Origin: Mycolicibacterium sp. CH28
GTDB lineage: Bacteria > Actinomycetota > Actinomycetes > Mycobacteriales > Mycobacteriaceae
NCBI RefSeq assembly: GCF_004745805.1
Contig: NZ_SRLQ01000013.1
Coordinates: forward strand, 62,001-126,000
Reading direction: 5' to 3'
Length of the DNA: 64,000 nt
Shown here: positions 33,452 through 42,030 of the stretch, one piece after another
How the letters are laid out: every line of letters begins with the position of its first letter
Position numbering within the stretch: position 1 is the first letter of the stretch
Program-made: the position numbers and the translations under genes
The notes under the pieces: model-generated
The model's database searches: none
Seen by the model: the letters and a program-made list of their open reading frames with translations, nothing else
What the model was told of the DNA's origin: nothing

Positions 33452-34665
33452 CCGCGATCGAGTCGTTCGGGACCTATCTACCCATCTGGGAGGACGGCGG
33501 CGCCCGCGTCCTGGGTCCCGACGAGGACATGCTCACCCTTGCGGTTGCCGCCGGTCGTGCGGCCCTGACGGGCGCCGACGAGTCGGCGGTATCGCGTGTG
33601 GTGCTGGTGTGCGCGGAGCCGGATTACCTTTCCGGCGCACCGTTGCCGATCTTGACGCGGGGACTAGGCCTGGGTGTGGGCATCCCGGTCGAACTGCGGG
33701 TCGGTGGAGCTCCCGCCGCGTTGGACGCCACCGCCCAGTCGAATCCGGGAACCGTGGTGATCGGTGTGGAGACCGGCAGGCGGCCGGGCGCCGCTGCCGC
33801 GCTCGTCGGCACCGGCGGCCTGCGGGTAGAGCAGCCGGTTTCGGTCAACCACAGCTTGCCGATGCGCGTGCACGCGTCCGGGTCCGCCGGCGTCGACGTC
33901 TATGCCGATAGTCGCGTGGAGCGTGAACTCGGTTGGCGTCCAGTGCTCGAACAACTGGTCGGTGCCGGCGACGAGCCTCCGGTGCTGGTGGGCCCTCCGC
34001 CCAAGGAGGCCGGGCGCCTCGGCGGCCGTCCCGCGACCGATGCGCCCGAAGGCGCGGCGGGTGCACTGTTCGCGCTGGCCCGGATGGCCGAACGACTCGA
34101 GACCGGCCGGATCGTCGCGCTTGACTCGGGGATCGGCGTCGCCGCCACGGTAGCCGCCGACGGTGCCGTGCGCGTCGTGCACGACGTCTGTTCGGCGGTA
34201 CCAGCCGCGCGCCGCCCGCGACTCGTCGGTGCGCCGCTGACGATTCCGATGTCGATGCCCAGCTATGGCCGCGCCGTCGAGGAGAAGGTCGGTCTGATCG
34301 GCTGGCGCTGTCCGGACTGCGGAACGGAGGCCTATCCGCGCCGCGACCTGTGCCTGGGCTGTCGCCGCATGAAGGGCAGTGAACCGTTCGCGCTGCCGCG
34401 GCGCGGCGAGGTCTACTCGGTGGTGACCGTCCACGCGCCGGTCCCAGGTATCCCGACGCCACGCGGGCTGGCCGTGGTGTCGTTGCCGCCCACGTCCGTG
34501 CGGGTGTTGGCCCACGTGACCGACACCGTCGCCGACGGCTGTGCCATAGGTGCTACCGGTGATCTGCTACTGCGGCTGGTGGCCGTACGGGAAGGTGTGC
34601 CCGACTACGGCTATGCCTTTCGCCCCGATGCGTCCGATGAAAGCAAGGAGGTGACGAGCGCATGA
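33448..34665 (+). CDS. HMG-CoA-synthase-like / DUF35 OB-fold fusion protein
   Basis: The protein has 405 residues. The N-terminal 260 residues are of the thiolase/HMG-CoA-synthase fold (SFGTYLPIWEDGGARV, then DEDMLTLAVAAGRAAL). The C-terminal 130 residues are a rubredoxin-like zinc ribbon plus OB-fold (DUF35), with CPDCGTEAYP and CLGCRRMKG giving four zinc cysteines. DUF35 proteins bind thiolase-like enzymes, as in the ChsH2-Ltp2 aldol cleavage of the steroid side chain. The next gene is such a thiolase with a four-base overlap, so the two should form a complex. The N-terminal domain lacks an obvious catalytic Cys and may be structural. Confidence 0.8.
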   Translation: MTAIESFGTYLPIWEDGGARVLGPDEDMLTLAVAAGRAALTGADESAVSRVVLVCAEPDYLSGAPLPILTRGLGLGVGIPVELRVGGAPAALDATAQSNPGTVVIGVETGRRPGAAAALVGTGGLRVEQPVSVNHSLPMRVHASGSAGVDVYADSRVERELGWRPVLEQLVGAGDEPPVLVGPPPKEAGRLGGRPATDAPEGAAGALFALARMAERLETGRIVALDSGIGVAATVAADGAVRVVHDVCSAVPAARRPRLVGAPLTIPMSMPSYGRAVEEKVGLIGWRCPDCGTEAYPRRDLCLGCRRMKGSEPFALPRRGEVYSVVTVHAPVPGIPTPRGLAVVSLPPTSVRVLAHVTDTVADGCAIGATGDLLLRLVAVREGVPDYGYAFRPDASDESKEVTSA

Positions 34666-35819
34666 GGTCCGTGGCAATCGTGGGCGCCGGAATGGTGCCG
34701 TTCGGCGAACTCTTCGAGACCGGCATGAAGGAGATGCTGCCGCAGACTATGACTGCCGCGCTTGCTTCAGTCGACAACGGCATGACCGCCGACGAACTGC
34801 AGGCGGCCTGGTTCGGCAACCTCCAACCCAGCGACGGCTTCCCCGCGGGCGTGCTCGCCGACTCGTGCGGGCTCCTCGACATCCCCGTCACCAGGGTCGA
34901 AAACCAGTGCGCCACAGGCAGTGACGCGGTACGCAACGCAGCCATGGCGATCGGCAGCGGCCAGGTCGACATCGCACTGGTCGTCGGGGCTGACAAGACC
35001 CGGGAGACCTCCACCCTGTCGACATTCTGGGACTGGATGGGAATGGCCCGGGACAAGGCGTGGGACTACCCGCTGGGTCTGATCGCGCCAGCCAGCTTCG
35101 CGCTGCACGTCGCCCGATTCATGCACGAATACCAGGTACGCCCGGAGCATCTGGCCCTTGTTGCGGTGAAGAACCATCACAACGCCGTCTCGAATCCGAT
35201 GGCCCACTTGCGTTTCGAGGTGACCGTCGGTCAGGTGTTGGCCGCGCCGCGCGTGGCAGGACCGTTCGGCGTACTCGATTGCGCCCCGCAGAGCGACGGC
35301 GCTGCGGCCGTCATCCTGGTGGCCGAGGAGCTGGCCGGCCGTTACACCGACAAACCCGTCTGGGTGCGCGGCTTCGGACTGGCACTCGACCGGGTGATGC
35401 ACGCGCACAAGCACGACATGACGATGTTCCCCTCCACGGTGCGGGCCGCGAAGGCGGCCTACGCGATGGCCGGGGTCGGCCCGGCCGACATCGACGTCGC
35501 CGAGGTTCACGACTGCTTCTCCGGCATCGAGTTGATGAACTACGAAGATCTCGGCTTCTGCGGTCGCGGTGAAGCCGCCAAGCTGATCGAGGCCGGGGAG
35601 ACCAACCTGCACGGGCGGCTGCCGGTCAACCCGAGCGGTGGCCTCAAGGCCAAGGGCCATCCGCCGGGCGCAACCGGCGTTGCCCAGTGCGTCGAGCTGT
35701 TCGAGCAGCTACGCGGCCATGCCGCCAACCAGGTGCCCGACGCGCGGTGGGGTCTGGCACAGAACGTGGGCGGCCCGACGGCCGTTTCGGCCGTCACGAT
35801 CCTGGAGGCGACCCGATGA
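34662..35819 (+). CDS. thiolase / lipid-transfer-type acyltransferase
   Basis: The protein has 385 residues with the SCP-x/thiolase fold. The start IVGAGMVPFGEL, the nucleophile region ENQCATGSDAVRNA (Cys), ADIDVAEVHDCFSGIE, and the C-terminal NPSGGLKAKGHPPGATG with the catalytic His are all present. It could cleave a 3-oxoacyl-CoA or act as a retro-aldolase as Ltp2 does. Keeping the Cys and the GHP motif favours a real thiolase step. It overlaps both neighbours by four bases and works with the DUF35 fusion. Confidence 0.85.
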   Translation: MRSVAIVGAGMVPFGELFETGMKEMLPQTMTAALASVDNGMTADELQAAWFGNLQPSDGFPAGVLADSCGLLDIPVTRVENQCATGSDAVRNAAMAIGSGQVDIALVVGADKTRETSTLSTFWDWMGMARDKAWDYPLGLIAPASFALHVARFMHEYQVRPEHLALVAVKNHHNAVSNPMAHLRFEVTVGQVLAAPRVAGPFGVLDCAPQSDGAAAVILVAEELAGRYTDKPVWVRGFGLALDRVMHAHKHDMTMFPSTVRAAKAAYAMAGVGPADIDVAEVHDCFSGIELMNYEDLGFCGRGEAAKLIEAGETNLHGRLPVNPSGGLKAKGHPPGATGVAQCVELFEQLRGHAANQVPDARWGLAQNVGGPTAVSAVTILEATR

Positions 35820-36562
35820 CCGGCACCGCTGCAGTCGTCACAGGCGCAGGCCAGGGCCTTGGTGAAGCCATCGCCGCGACGTTCGCCGCAGCCGGGCGCC
35901 CGGTCGTCCTGTCCGACGTGGACCCCGAGCGGGTCGAGGCGGCCGCGGCCGCCATCCGCGCCGCCGGTGGTAGGGCGGTCGGTGTGTGCGGGGATGCCGC
36001 CAGCGAGAGCGACGTCGAGGTGCTCGCCGCGCGCTGCCTCGAGGAGTTCGGACCCGTCGGAGTGTGGGTCAACAACGCAGGTATCAGCCGCCCGGCGATG
36101 CTCAAGAACATGACGGTGGCCGATTTCACCGCGGTACTCGACGTCCATGTTCGCGGCACCTTCCTGGGGCTGCGCACCGCCGCACGGCAGATGATCGACA
36201 ACGAGGTGCGCGGCTGCATCCTCAACGTCACGTCGTCGGCAGGCCTGCAGGGCACGATCGGTCAGATCAACTACTCGGCGGCCAAGGGTGCGATCACGGC
36301 GATGACGAAGTCGGGCGCAAAGGAGCTGGCCCGCTACGGAATTCGCGTCAACGCCGTCGCACCGGTCGCCGCCACGCCGATGACTGCAACCATCCGCACC
36401 GACGAAAAGCTGCAGGCGCGTTACCTGGCGAACATTCCGCTGGGGCGCTTCGCCGAGCCGGCCGAGGTTGCTTCTGCCTTTGCCTACCTCGCCAGTCCCG
36501 CCGCCGATTATGTCACCGGGCAGGTGCTGTGCATCGACGGCGGCCTGTACATGGCGAGCTGA
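35816..36562 (+). CDS. short-chain dehydrogenase/reductase (SDR)
   Basis: The protein has 248 residues from ATG 35816, which overlaps the thiolase stop. It shows TGAGQGLG (NAD(P) loop), NNAGIS, and the active-site YSAAKGA preceded by NVTSSAG. The final IDGGLYMAS is typical of 3-hydroxyacyl-CoA or 3-oxoacyl reductase-like SDRs. In this operon it probably oxidises a 3-hydroxyacyl-CoA between hydratase and thiolase steps. A longer reading from 35687 would overlap the thiolase and is not used. Confidence 0.87.
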   Translation: MTGTAAVVTGAGQGLGEAIAATFAAAGRPVVLSDVDPERVEAAAAAIRAAGGRAVGVCGDAASESDVEVLAARCLEEFGPVGVWVNNAGISRPAMLKNMTVADFTAVLDVHVRGTFLGLRTAARQMIDNEVRGCILNVTSSAGLQGTIGQINYSAAKGAITAMTKSGAKELARYGIRVNAVAPVAATPMTATIRTDEKLQARYLANIPLGRFAEPAEVASAFAYLASPAADYVTGQVLCIDGGLYMAS

Positions 36563-36563
36563 C

Positions 36564-37709
36564 ATGGACCTCCGGTTGACCGCCGACGAGGCCCGTTTCC
36601 GCGATGAGCTGTGCACGTGGCTCGATCGCGCCGAGGTGCCCGACGGGCTGCGCGACTTCGGTTCCACTCCTACTGCAGACGACGTGGAACCGGCTCGCCT
36701 GTGGCAACGTCAGCTCGCCGATGCCGGCTGGGCGGCGCTGTCCTGGCCGGCCCCGCACGGACGTGGCGCCTCACCCGCCGAACAAGCCATCTTCGCTGAG
36801 GAGATGGCTCGCCGGAACCTGCCTCGTCAGCTCAGCTTCGTCACCATCGAATTGGCTGGGCCGATTCTGTTGCGACATGGCCGGCCGGAACAGGTCGACA
36901 CCATGGTCGCGCCGATGGTGCGGGGCGAGACGATCTGGTGCCAGCTGTTCTCGGAACCCTCGGCGGGGTCTGACCTCGCCTCGTTGCGTACCGTCGCGGC
37001 ACCTGATGGCGACGGCTGGCTGGTCAACGGCCAGAAGATCTGGACCAGCGGAGCGCACTACGCCGATTGCGGCCTGCTGTTGGCGCGGACCGATCCCTCC
37101 TTGCAACGGCACCGCGGGCTCAGCTGCTTCGCGCTACCCATGGACCGCCCCGGCATCGAGGTGCGCCCGATCCGCCAGCTCGACGGTGAGGACAAGTTCA
37201 ACGAGGTGTACCTCACCGACGTTCGGGTGACGTCGGAGGATCTGCTCGGTGCGACGGGGGACGGCTGGAAGGTCGGCTTGTCGGTGCTGGGTAGCGAACG
37301 TCGGATGCTCGGCTCGGTGGCCATCGGGCTGAAGAACGAACTATGGCGCCTGCGTGAGCAGTTGGAGGGAAGTGGTCGAGACGACGCCCTCTTCCGCGAC
37401 CGCTGGGTTGCCGTGTACACCAGGGTCGAATTGCTGCGATGGACCTGGTTTCGGTTCCTGTCCGAGGCCGGCGCGGGCGGCAGCGACATCGACTCGCGCA
37501 CATCGGTGCTCAAGCTCGTCTCCTCGGAGCTGCAGCAGGAAGTCGGCCGGCTGGCTCGTGACGCGCACCGTGGTGCTTGGGCGCTCGACCCGCAACATCA
37601 GGGGTGGCGCCAGAGCTTCCTCGGCTCGCACGGCGCCACGATCGCCGGGGGCACCTCGGAGATCCAACGCAACATTCTCGGCGAGCGGGTCCTCGGGCTG
37701 CCTCGATGA
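36564..37709 (+). CDS. acyl-CoA dehydrogenase (FadE-like)
   Basis: The protein has 381 residues from ATG 36564, one base after the SDR stop. It matches the FadE17/FadE26-like group: MDLRLTADEARFRDELCTWL, then FSEPSAGSDLASLRT, GQKIWTSGAHYADCGLLLAR, and the end GGTSEIQRNILGERVLGLPR. The Arg/Glu pattern in GGTSEIQ is the catalytic region of that group. An open frame beginning at 36468 lies within the SDR and is not used. It closes the 33.4-37.7 kb operon. Confidence 0.87.
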   Translation: MDLRLTADEARFRDELCTWLDRAEVPDGLRDFGSTPTADDVEPARLWQRQLADAGWAALSWPAPHGRGASPAEQAIFAEEMARRNLPRQLSFVTIELAGPILLRHGRPEQVDTMVAPMVRGETIWCQLFSEPSAGSDLASLRTVAAPDGDGWLVNGQKIWTSGAHYADCGLLLARTDPSLQRHRGLSCFALPMDRPGIEVRPIRQLDGEDKFNEVYLTDVRVTSEDLLGATGDGWKVGLSVLGSERRMLGSVAIGLKNELWRLREQLEGSGRDDALFRDRWVAVYTRVELLRWTWFRFLSEAGAGGSDIDSRTSVLKLVSSELQQEVGRLARDAHRGAWALDPQHQGWRQSFLGSHGATIAGGTSEIQRNILGERVLGLPR

Positions 37710-37772
37710 GTCACGCCGCTGTCCGCCGGTCACCCGTTTAGGTCCGGCCACCGATAGAAAGGAAACGCTGCC

Positions 37773-38612
37773 ATGGGTGCAGTTGACTACTGGTGCAACA
37801 TCTTCACCGACGAAGGCATCAAGCACACGTTCGAGGATCCGCCAGAAGTGGCCGACGTCGTCAAGTGGTGGGGCCTGAAGTTCGTAGGTAAGACCGTCGA
37901 GGAGTTCATCGCCTACATGGACGACGCGAACGTCGACCAGGTGCTCATCCCGTCGGCGAAGATGGCGTCTTACCAGACGCGCCAGCTGATCTGGAATGTC
38001 CAGGAGGAACAGGTCCGCGAGCTGGCCGAGGCGGCGCCGGGCCGAATCTATGGACTGTTCGGCATCGACCCGTATGAAGGCATGACCGGGGTGCGCCGAC
38101 TGGACGAATCGGTCGGTGACGGTGTGTTCGTCGGGGCACACCTGCATACCTACGGCTTCGGCCTGCCGCTCAACCACCGCAAGTACTACCCGTTCTACGC
38201 CAAGTGCGCCGAGCTGGGCGTGCCGGTCGTCATGCAGGTGGGTCACTCGGCCGAGCGGATGCCTTCGGAGCTGGGGCGCCCCATCCTCATCGACGACATC
38301 GCGCTGGACTTCCCGGAACTCACCATCATCGGTGCGCACACCGGGTGGCCGTGGGTCGAGGAGATGATCGCGCTGGCGTGGAAGCACCGCAATGTCTACG
38401 TCGGAACCTCAGCGCACCACCCGAAGTACGTCGACAAGGCCCTGATCACGTTCGCCAATTCTCGCGGCAAGGGCAAGGTCATGTGGGGCACCGACTACCC
38501 GGTGATGGACTACAAGGATGCGCTTACTGCCATCGACGGGCTTGGGCTGAAGGACGAGGCCAAGCAGCTGTTCATCGGTGATGCAGCGCGCGCTGCATTT
38601 AAGATCTCGTGA
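37773..38612 (+). CDS. amidohydrolase family 2 (TIM-barrel) protein
   Basis: The protein has 279 residues in the ACMSD-like amidohydrolase family, which includes decarboxylases and hydrolases acting on ring-cleavage products. Seen are the metal-type histidine positions in VGAHLHTYG, QVGHSAERMP, IIGAHTGWPW and the acidic GTDYPVMDY. AAAGGAAA precedes the ATG. The usual N-terminal HxH motif is not in the expected place (VDYWCNIF), so the metal site may be altered or use other ligands. It might act on the product of the LigB dioxygenase; that is inference. Confidence 0.8.
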   Translation: MGAVDYWCNIFTDEGIKHTFEDPPEVADVVKWWGLKFVGKTVEEFIAYMDDANVDQVLIPSAKMASYQTRQLIWNVQEEQVRELAEAAPGRIYGLFGIDPYEGMTGVRRLDESVGDGVFVGAHLHTYGFGLPLNHRKYYPFYAKCAELGVPVVMQVGHSAERMPSELGRPILIDDIALDFPELTIIGAHTGWPWVEEMIALAWKHRNVYVGTSAHHPKYVDKALITFANSRGKGKVMWGTDYPVMDYKDALTAIDGLGLKDEAKQLFIGDAARAAFKIS

Positions 38613-38628
38613 TCGGGGGTGACGGCGC

Positions 38629-39801
38629 ATGGGTGAGACAGATGGCTTCGAAGCGAGCGAGGAGCAAGAGAGCCTGCGCGCCGCGGTGCGTCAGCTCGCG
38701 CGTAAGAAATATGCACCCACCTACCTCGCCCGGTCAGCGGCCGGCGAATTTCCGTGGGACGTCTTGGCTTCGTTGGCTCAGCTTGGCTTGACCTCTCTGC
38801 TCACCACCCCGGATTATGGCGGACCGGAGCGGCCCGAGTACGTCGGTGCTGGAATTGCCTGCGAGGAACTGGCATACGCCGACTTCAACGTCGCCAACCT
38901 CCTCATCCCAACGCTGATCACCTCCTACATCCTGACCGAGTTCGCCCCCGACGAACTTCGCAACCAGTGGTTGCCCGATCTCGTCGCGGGTCGTTCGTAC
39001 ATTGCTCTGGGCCTGACAGAGCCCGAGACCGGTTCTGACGCCGCGGCGCTGAGCACGAAAGCCGTTCGGGTCGAGGGCGGTTGGCGGATCAGTGGCGAGA
39101 AGACCTCGATCACGGCGGTACCGCATGCCCAGGCGTGCATCGTGTTCGCTCGTACGTCGCCTGACGGGGCCCGCGGTGTCAGCGCGTTTCTCGTTCCGCT
39201 CGACTTGCCCGGCATCAGCCAAGCCGTGATCCCGGACCCGGGATGGCGGGCTATCGGGCGCGGCAGCATCGCCTTCGACGACGTACTGGTGCCCGACGAG
39301 GCGATGATCGGTGCGCCAGGTGCGGGTTTCACCAACGTGATGGCCGGGTTCGATTTCACCCGACCGCTGCTCGCCTTGACCGCGATCGGTGCGGCACAGG
39401 CGTCGATCGACGACGCGGTGGCCTACGTGCAGCAGCGGCGCACGTTCGGTGCTCCCCTTGCCAGCAACGAGGGTATCTCCTTTCCGCTGGCCGAGCATTC
39501 GACGAAGCTGCTCGCGGCCCGCAGTCTGTGCTATCAGGCGTTACAGCGGCGTACCCAGGGTCTAAGCCATACCGCGCTGGCGGCGATGTGCAAATGGTTG
39601 GGTCCGCGATCGGCAGTCGAGGCCGCCCACGACTGCCTGCTGATGTTCGGCCACTACGGCTACACCACCGACAATCCCCTGGAGCAGCGGCTGCGCGACA
39701 TCATGGCCGTCGAGATCGCCGACGGCACAGCGCAGATTCAGAAGATCATCATCGCTCGGGAACTGTTCGGGCGCGCGTTCGTTCCATATTCCCGGCGCTA
39801 G
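38629..39801 (+). CDS. acyl-CoA dehydrogenase
   Basis: The protein has 390 residues with a standard fold: SEEQESLRAAVRQLARKKY, LTEPETGSDAAALST, EKTSITAVPHAQACIVFAR, FTNVMAGFDFTRPLLAL, the QQRRTFGAPLASNEGI segment and DGTAQIQKIIIARELFG at the end. The usual final-helix Glu is replaced by Gln in TAQIQ, as in several FadE groups whose catalytic base lies elsewhere. It lies 16 bp after the amidohydrolase gene. It is convergent with the F420-type oxidoreductase. Confidence 0.87.
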   Translation: MGETDGFEASEEQESLRAAVRQLARKKYAPTYLARSAAGEFPWDVLASLAQLGLTSLLTTPDYGGPERPEYVGAGIACEELAYADFNVANLLIPTLITSYILTEFAPDELRNQWLPDLVAGRSYIALGLTEPETGSDAAALSTKAVRVEGGWRISGEKTSITAVPHAQACIVFARTSPDGARGVSAFLVPLDLPGISQAVIPDPGWRAIGRGSIAFDDVLVPDEAMIGAPGAGFTNVMAGFDFTRPLLALTAIGAAQASIDDAVAYVQQRRTFGAPLASNEGISFPLAEHSTKLLAARSLCYQALQRRTQGLSHTALAAMCKWLGPRSAVEAAHDCLLMFGHYGYTTDNPLEQRLRDIMAVEIADGTAQIQKIIIARELFGRAFVPYSRR

Positions 39802-39808
39802 GGGCTAC

Positions 39809-40804
39809 TCAGCCGAGCGCCGCGGCGACCGCCTCGATGGTGGCCGCCGGATCGCCGTGGCGTTCGCTGGCGACGGGCTGCACCATGACGTGGTCAGCCC
39901 CTTGGTCGAAGTACGCGCGCAGCGGTTGCTCGATATCGCTGGCCGAGCTGCCGCAGATCAACACCTCGTCGAGCAGTCGGTCGCTCACCCCGGCGACGGC
40001 GCGCGAGCGATCGCGGGCCTCGTATCCGTTGCGCACCGCCGTCACCTCATCGTGGAAGCCGACCGAGGCGAAGTAGTTGCCGTAGGGCGGGGACACGATG
40101 TACTCGACGAGTTCGCGGCGCACCGCCTCGCGGGCGGCATCCGGATCGTCGCAGACACAGACGTAGGCCCGCGCGATCAAGTCAACCTCGGCGGGGTCGC
40201 GTCCGGCAGCCCGAACGGCCTCGTCGAACTTCGCCGCGAAGCCGGTGAGGATGCGCGGCGACAGCCACGTGACGATGAGCCCGTCAGCGACTCGCGCGGC
40301 CAACGCCTGCATCTTCGGGCCCATGCCCCCAATGTGGATGCGCGCGGAGTGCGGCGGGCCCTCGGCGAGGCGGAAACCGGCCGATCGGCGCGTCGTGCCC
40401 GCGAATTCGGTCTTCTCACCCGCGAGCGCCTGCCGGAGGATCGCCACTGTCTCCTGGACTGTCGTGACCGTGTTCTCGAAGGGCATTCCGTGCCACCGCT
40501 CGACGGTCACCTGCCCACCCGCTCCGATGCCGAGGTGCATCGGCCGGCCGTCCGAAAGACGGGACAGGGTCGCCGCGGTCATGGCCAGCAGCGCGGGAGT
40601 TCGGCTGTACACCGGGATGATCGCGGTGCCGATCTCCATGTTGGTCGTCGCGGCGATCGCACCTCCGATCGAGGCGGCGTCGAGAACGCAGTTCTCTGAC
40701 AGCCAGACGCGGCGATAGCCGAGCTCGTCCATCCTCTGAGCAAGCGCGACCACACCCTTGGCGTCTGCCATGTTGGCCAGCAAAACCGATGTCCTGTCGA
40801 GCAC
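39809..40804 (-). CDS. LLM-class F420-dependent oxidoreductase
   Basis: The protein has 331 residues of the luciferase-like TIM-barrel family (ANMADAKGVVALAQRMDELGY, then AAIAATTNMEIGTAIIPVYSRTP, HLGIGAGGQVTVERWHG). Members in mycobacteria use reduced F420 or FMN. I prefer GTG 40804, preceded by GGAGGG, over a start at 40960, because the 52 extra residues do not fit the family and cover the palindrome. The gene probably catalyses a reduction or oxidation of a ring or side-chain intermediate. A CTATG-type palindrome lies 32 bp upstream. Confidence 0.85.
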   Translation of the reverse strand: MLDRTSVLLANMADAKGVVALAQRMDELGYRRVWLSENCVLDAASIGGAIAATTNMEIGTAIIPVYSRTPALLAMTAATLSRLSDGRPMHLGIGAGGQVTVERWHGMPFENTVTTVQETVAILRQALAGEKTEFAGTTRRSAGFRLAEGPPHSARIHIGGMGPKMQALAARVADGLIVTWLSPRILTGFAAKFDEAVRAAGRDPAEVDLIARAYVCVCDDPDAAREAVRRELVEYIVSPPYGNYFASVGFHDEVTAVRNGYEARDRSRAVAGVSDRLLDEVLICGSSASDIEQPLRAYFDQGADHVMVQPVASERHGDPAATIEAVAAALG

Positions 40805-40830
40805 GTGCCCTCCAATCAAAGTTCCGTAAA

Positions 40831-40850
40831 CATAGCTATGATATGCATAG
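40831..40850. promoter_or_regulatory. CTATG-type palindromes, candidate GntR site 3
   Basis: CATAGCTATG (40831-40840) is a perfect palindrome, overlapping CTATGATATGCATAG (40836-40850). They lie between the LLM gene and the divergent GntR gene. This is the most extended copy of the motif. Confidence 0.55.
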
Positions 40851-41016
40851 ATATCCACGGCGTCGGCGTGCACCTCAGGGCCGCCTCGTGCGAGGCAGCC
40901 CTGTTCGCGAAGTCGTCGTGTGATACTCCTACCGCTGGTATCTAGGGATATGATCGCCACAGACTTGGCAAGCGCGGAGCCCGCTGGCCGTCGACGCAGG
41001 GAGGGGTACTTCGCCG

Positions 41017-41805
41017 GTGGTCAAGCCACGAGCGACAGGTTCGACATCCGGGCATGAGGCAATGCGGCCACCCAGTGGCGACAAACAACGCCAATTGAAG
41101 ACCTCCGAGCGGATCGCGCGCGTTCTCGCCAGTCGCATCGTCGACAACCACCTCGAGCCCGGAACCATGCTTCCGCCCGAACGGGAGATGATCGAGACTT
41201 TCGGCGTCGGCCGTACTACGCTTCGCGAGGCCCTGCGCCTTCTCGAGACCCGCGGAGTCATCACGATCAAGTCTGGGCCAGGTGGAGGACCCGTCGTCCG
41301 TCGGCCGCGGGCTTCCGACCTCAGCGAAGCTCTCACGTTGATCCTCGAGTTCGAGCAGAGCCCGCTAGGAGAGGTGTTCGAGGCTCGCGTCGCGCTCGAG
41401 CCGACGCTGGCCCGGCTCGCCGCCGCCCGGATCGACGAGGAGCGGATCGCCGAACTCCAAGATTCCGTCGACCTGATGATGGGCGATCTGGACAACCACG
41501 ACCTGTTCCGCGCGGAGAACCAGCGCTTCCACAGCCTCGTCTCCGACGTCGCCGGAAACGTCGTCCTCGGGATGTTCGCCGAGACGCTCAAGACCGTCGC
41601 CGATGGTGCGCTCCTCGGTGTGCGCTACACGCCGAACCGGCGTCGGGCCGTGGCTGAAGCTCACCAGCGCATCGTCGACGCCCTGCGGGCGCGTGACGAG
41701 GTTGCCGCGGAGCAGGCGATGACCCAGCACTTGGACGAGGCCGGCCGATACTGGAAGCGCAAGTACGCTCACCTGTTCTCCGACCCGCTGCGCTGGGGTA
41801 GCTGA
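41017..41805 (+). CDS. FadR-type GntR regulator (FCD domain)
   Basis: The protein has 262 residues. The N-terminal winged HTH covers about 27-95 (SERIARVLASRIVDN, LPPEREMIETFGVGRTTLREAL). The FCD all-helical ligand domain (about 105-245) has FEARVALEPTLARLAAARI and later metal-type His positions (RFHSLVSD, EAHQRIVDAL). FadR-type regulators sense acyl-CoA or organic acid. It is near the middle of the cluster and divergent from the LLM gene, so it is the best candidate to control the pathway through the CTATG palindromes. The first 25 residues are poorly conserved; a later start is possible. Confidence 0.87.
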   Translation: MVKPRATGSTSGHEAMRPPSGDKQRQLKTSERIARVLASRIVDNHLEPGTMLPPEREMIETFGVGRTTLREALRLLETRGVITIKSGPGGGPVVRRPRASDLSEALTLILEFEQSPLGEVFEARVALEPTLARLAAARIDEERIAELQDSVDLMMGDLDNHDLFRAENQRFHSLVSDVAGNVVLGMFAETLKTVADGALLGVRYTPNRRRAVAEAHQRIVDALRARDEVAAEQAMTQHLDEAGRYWKRKYAHLFSDPLRWGS

Positions 41806-42001
41806 GTCCTAGATTGGCGTCTGCGCCAGATCGAAAGCCGTGAGGCACAAGGTCGTTGGTGCTTCGAACGGCAGACCTTGGGCTGCACGGCCCCAAGCGT
41901 TCATGATCCCGTCGTAAAACATGACGTCATGGGTTCCGGTGAGCGGTACAGCGACCCAGCGATGCGACCAAGTTCGACGATCCTCTACATGGACATGGTT
42001 A

Positions 42002-42013
42002 CTATGGCCATGA
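42002..42013. promoter_or_regulatory. CTATG-type palindrome, candidate GntR site 4
   Basis: CTATGGCCATGA lies 18 bp before the crotonase start at 42031. It shares the CTATG half with the other three sites; the right half is imperfect. Confidence 0.4.
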
Positions 42014-42030
42014 ATTCGTAGAAGGGGCGC

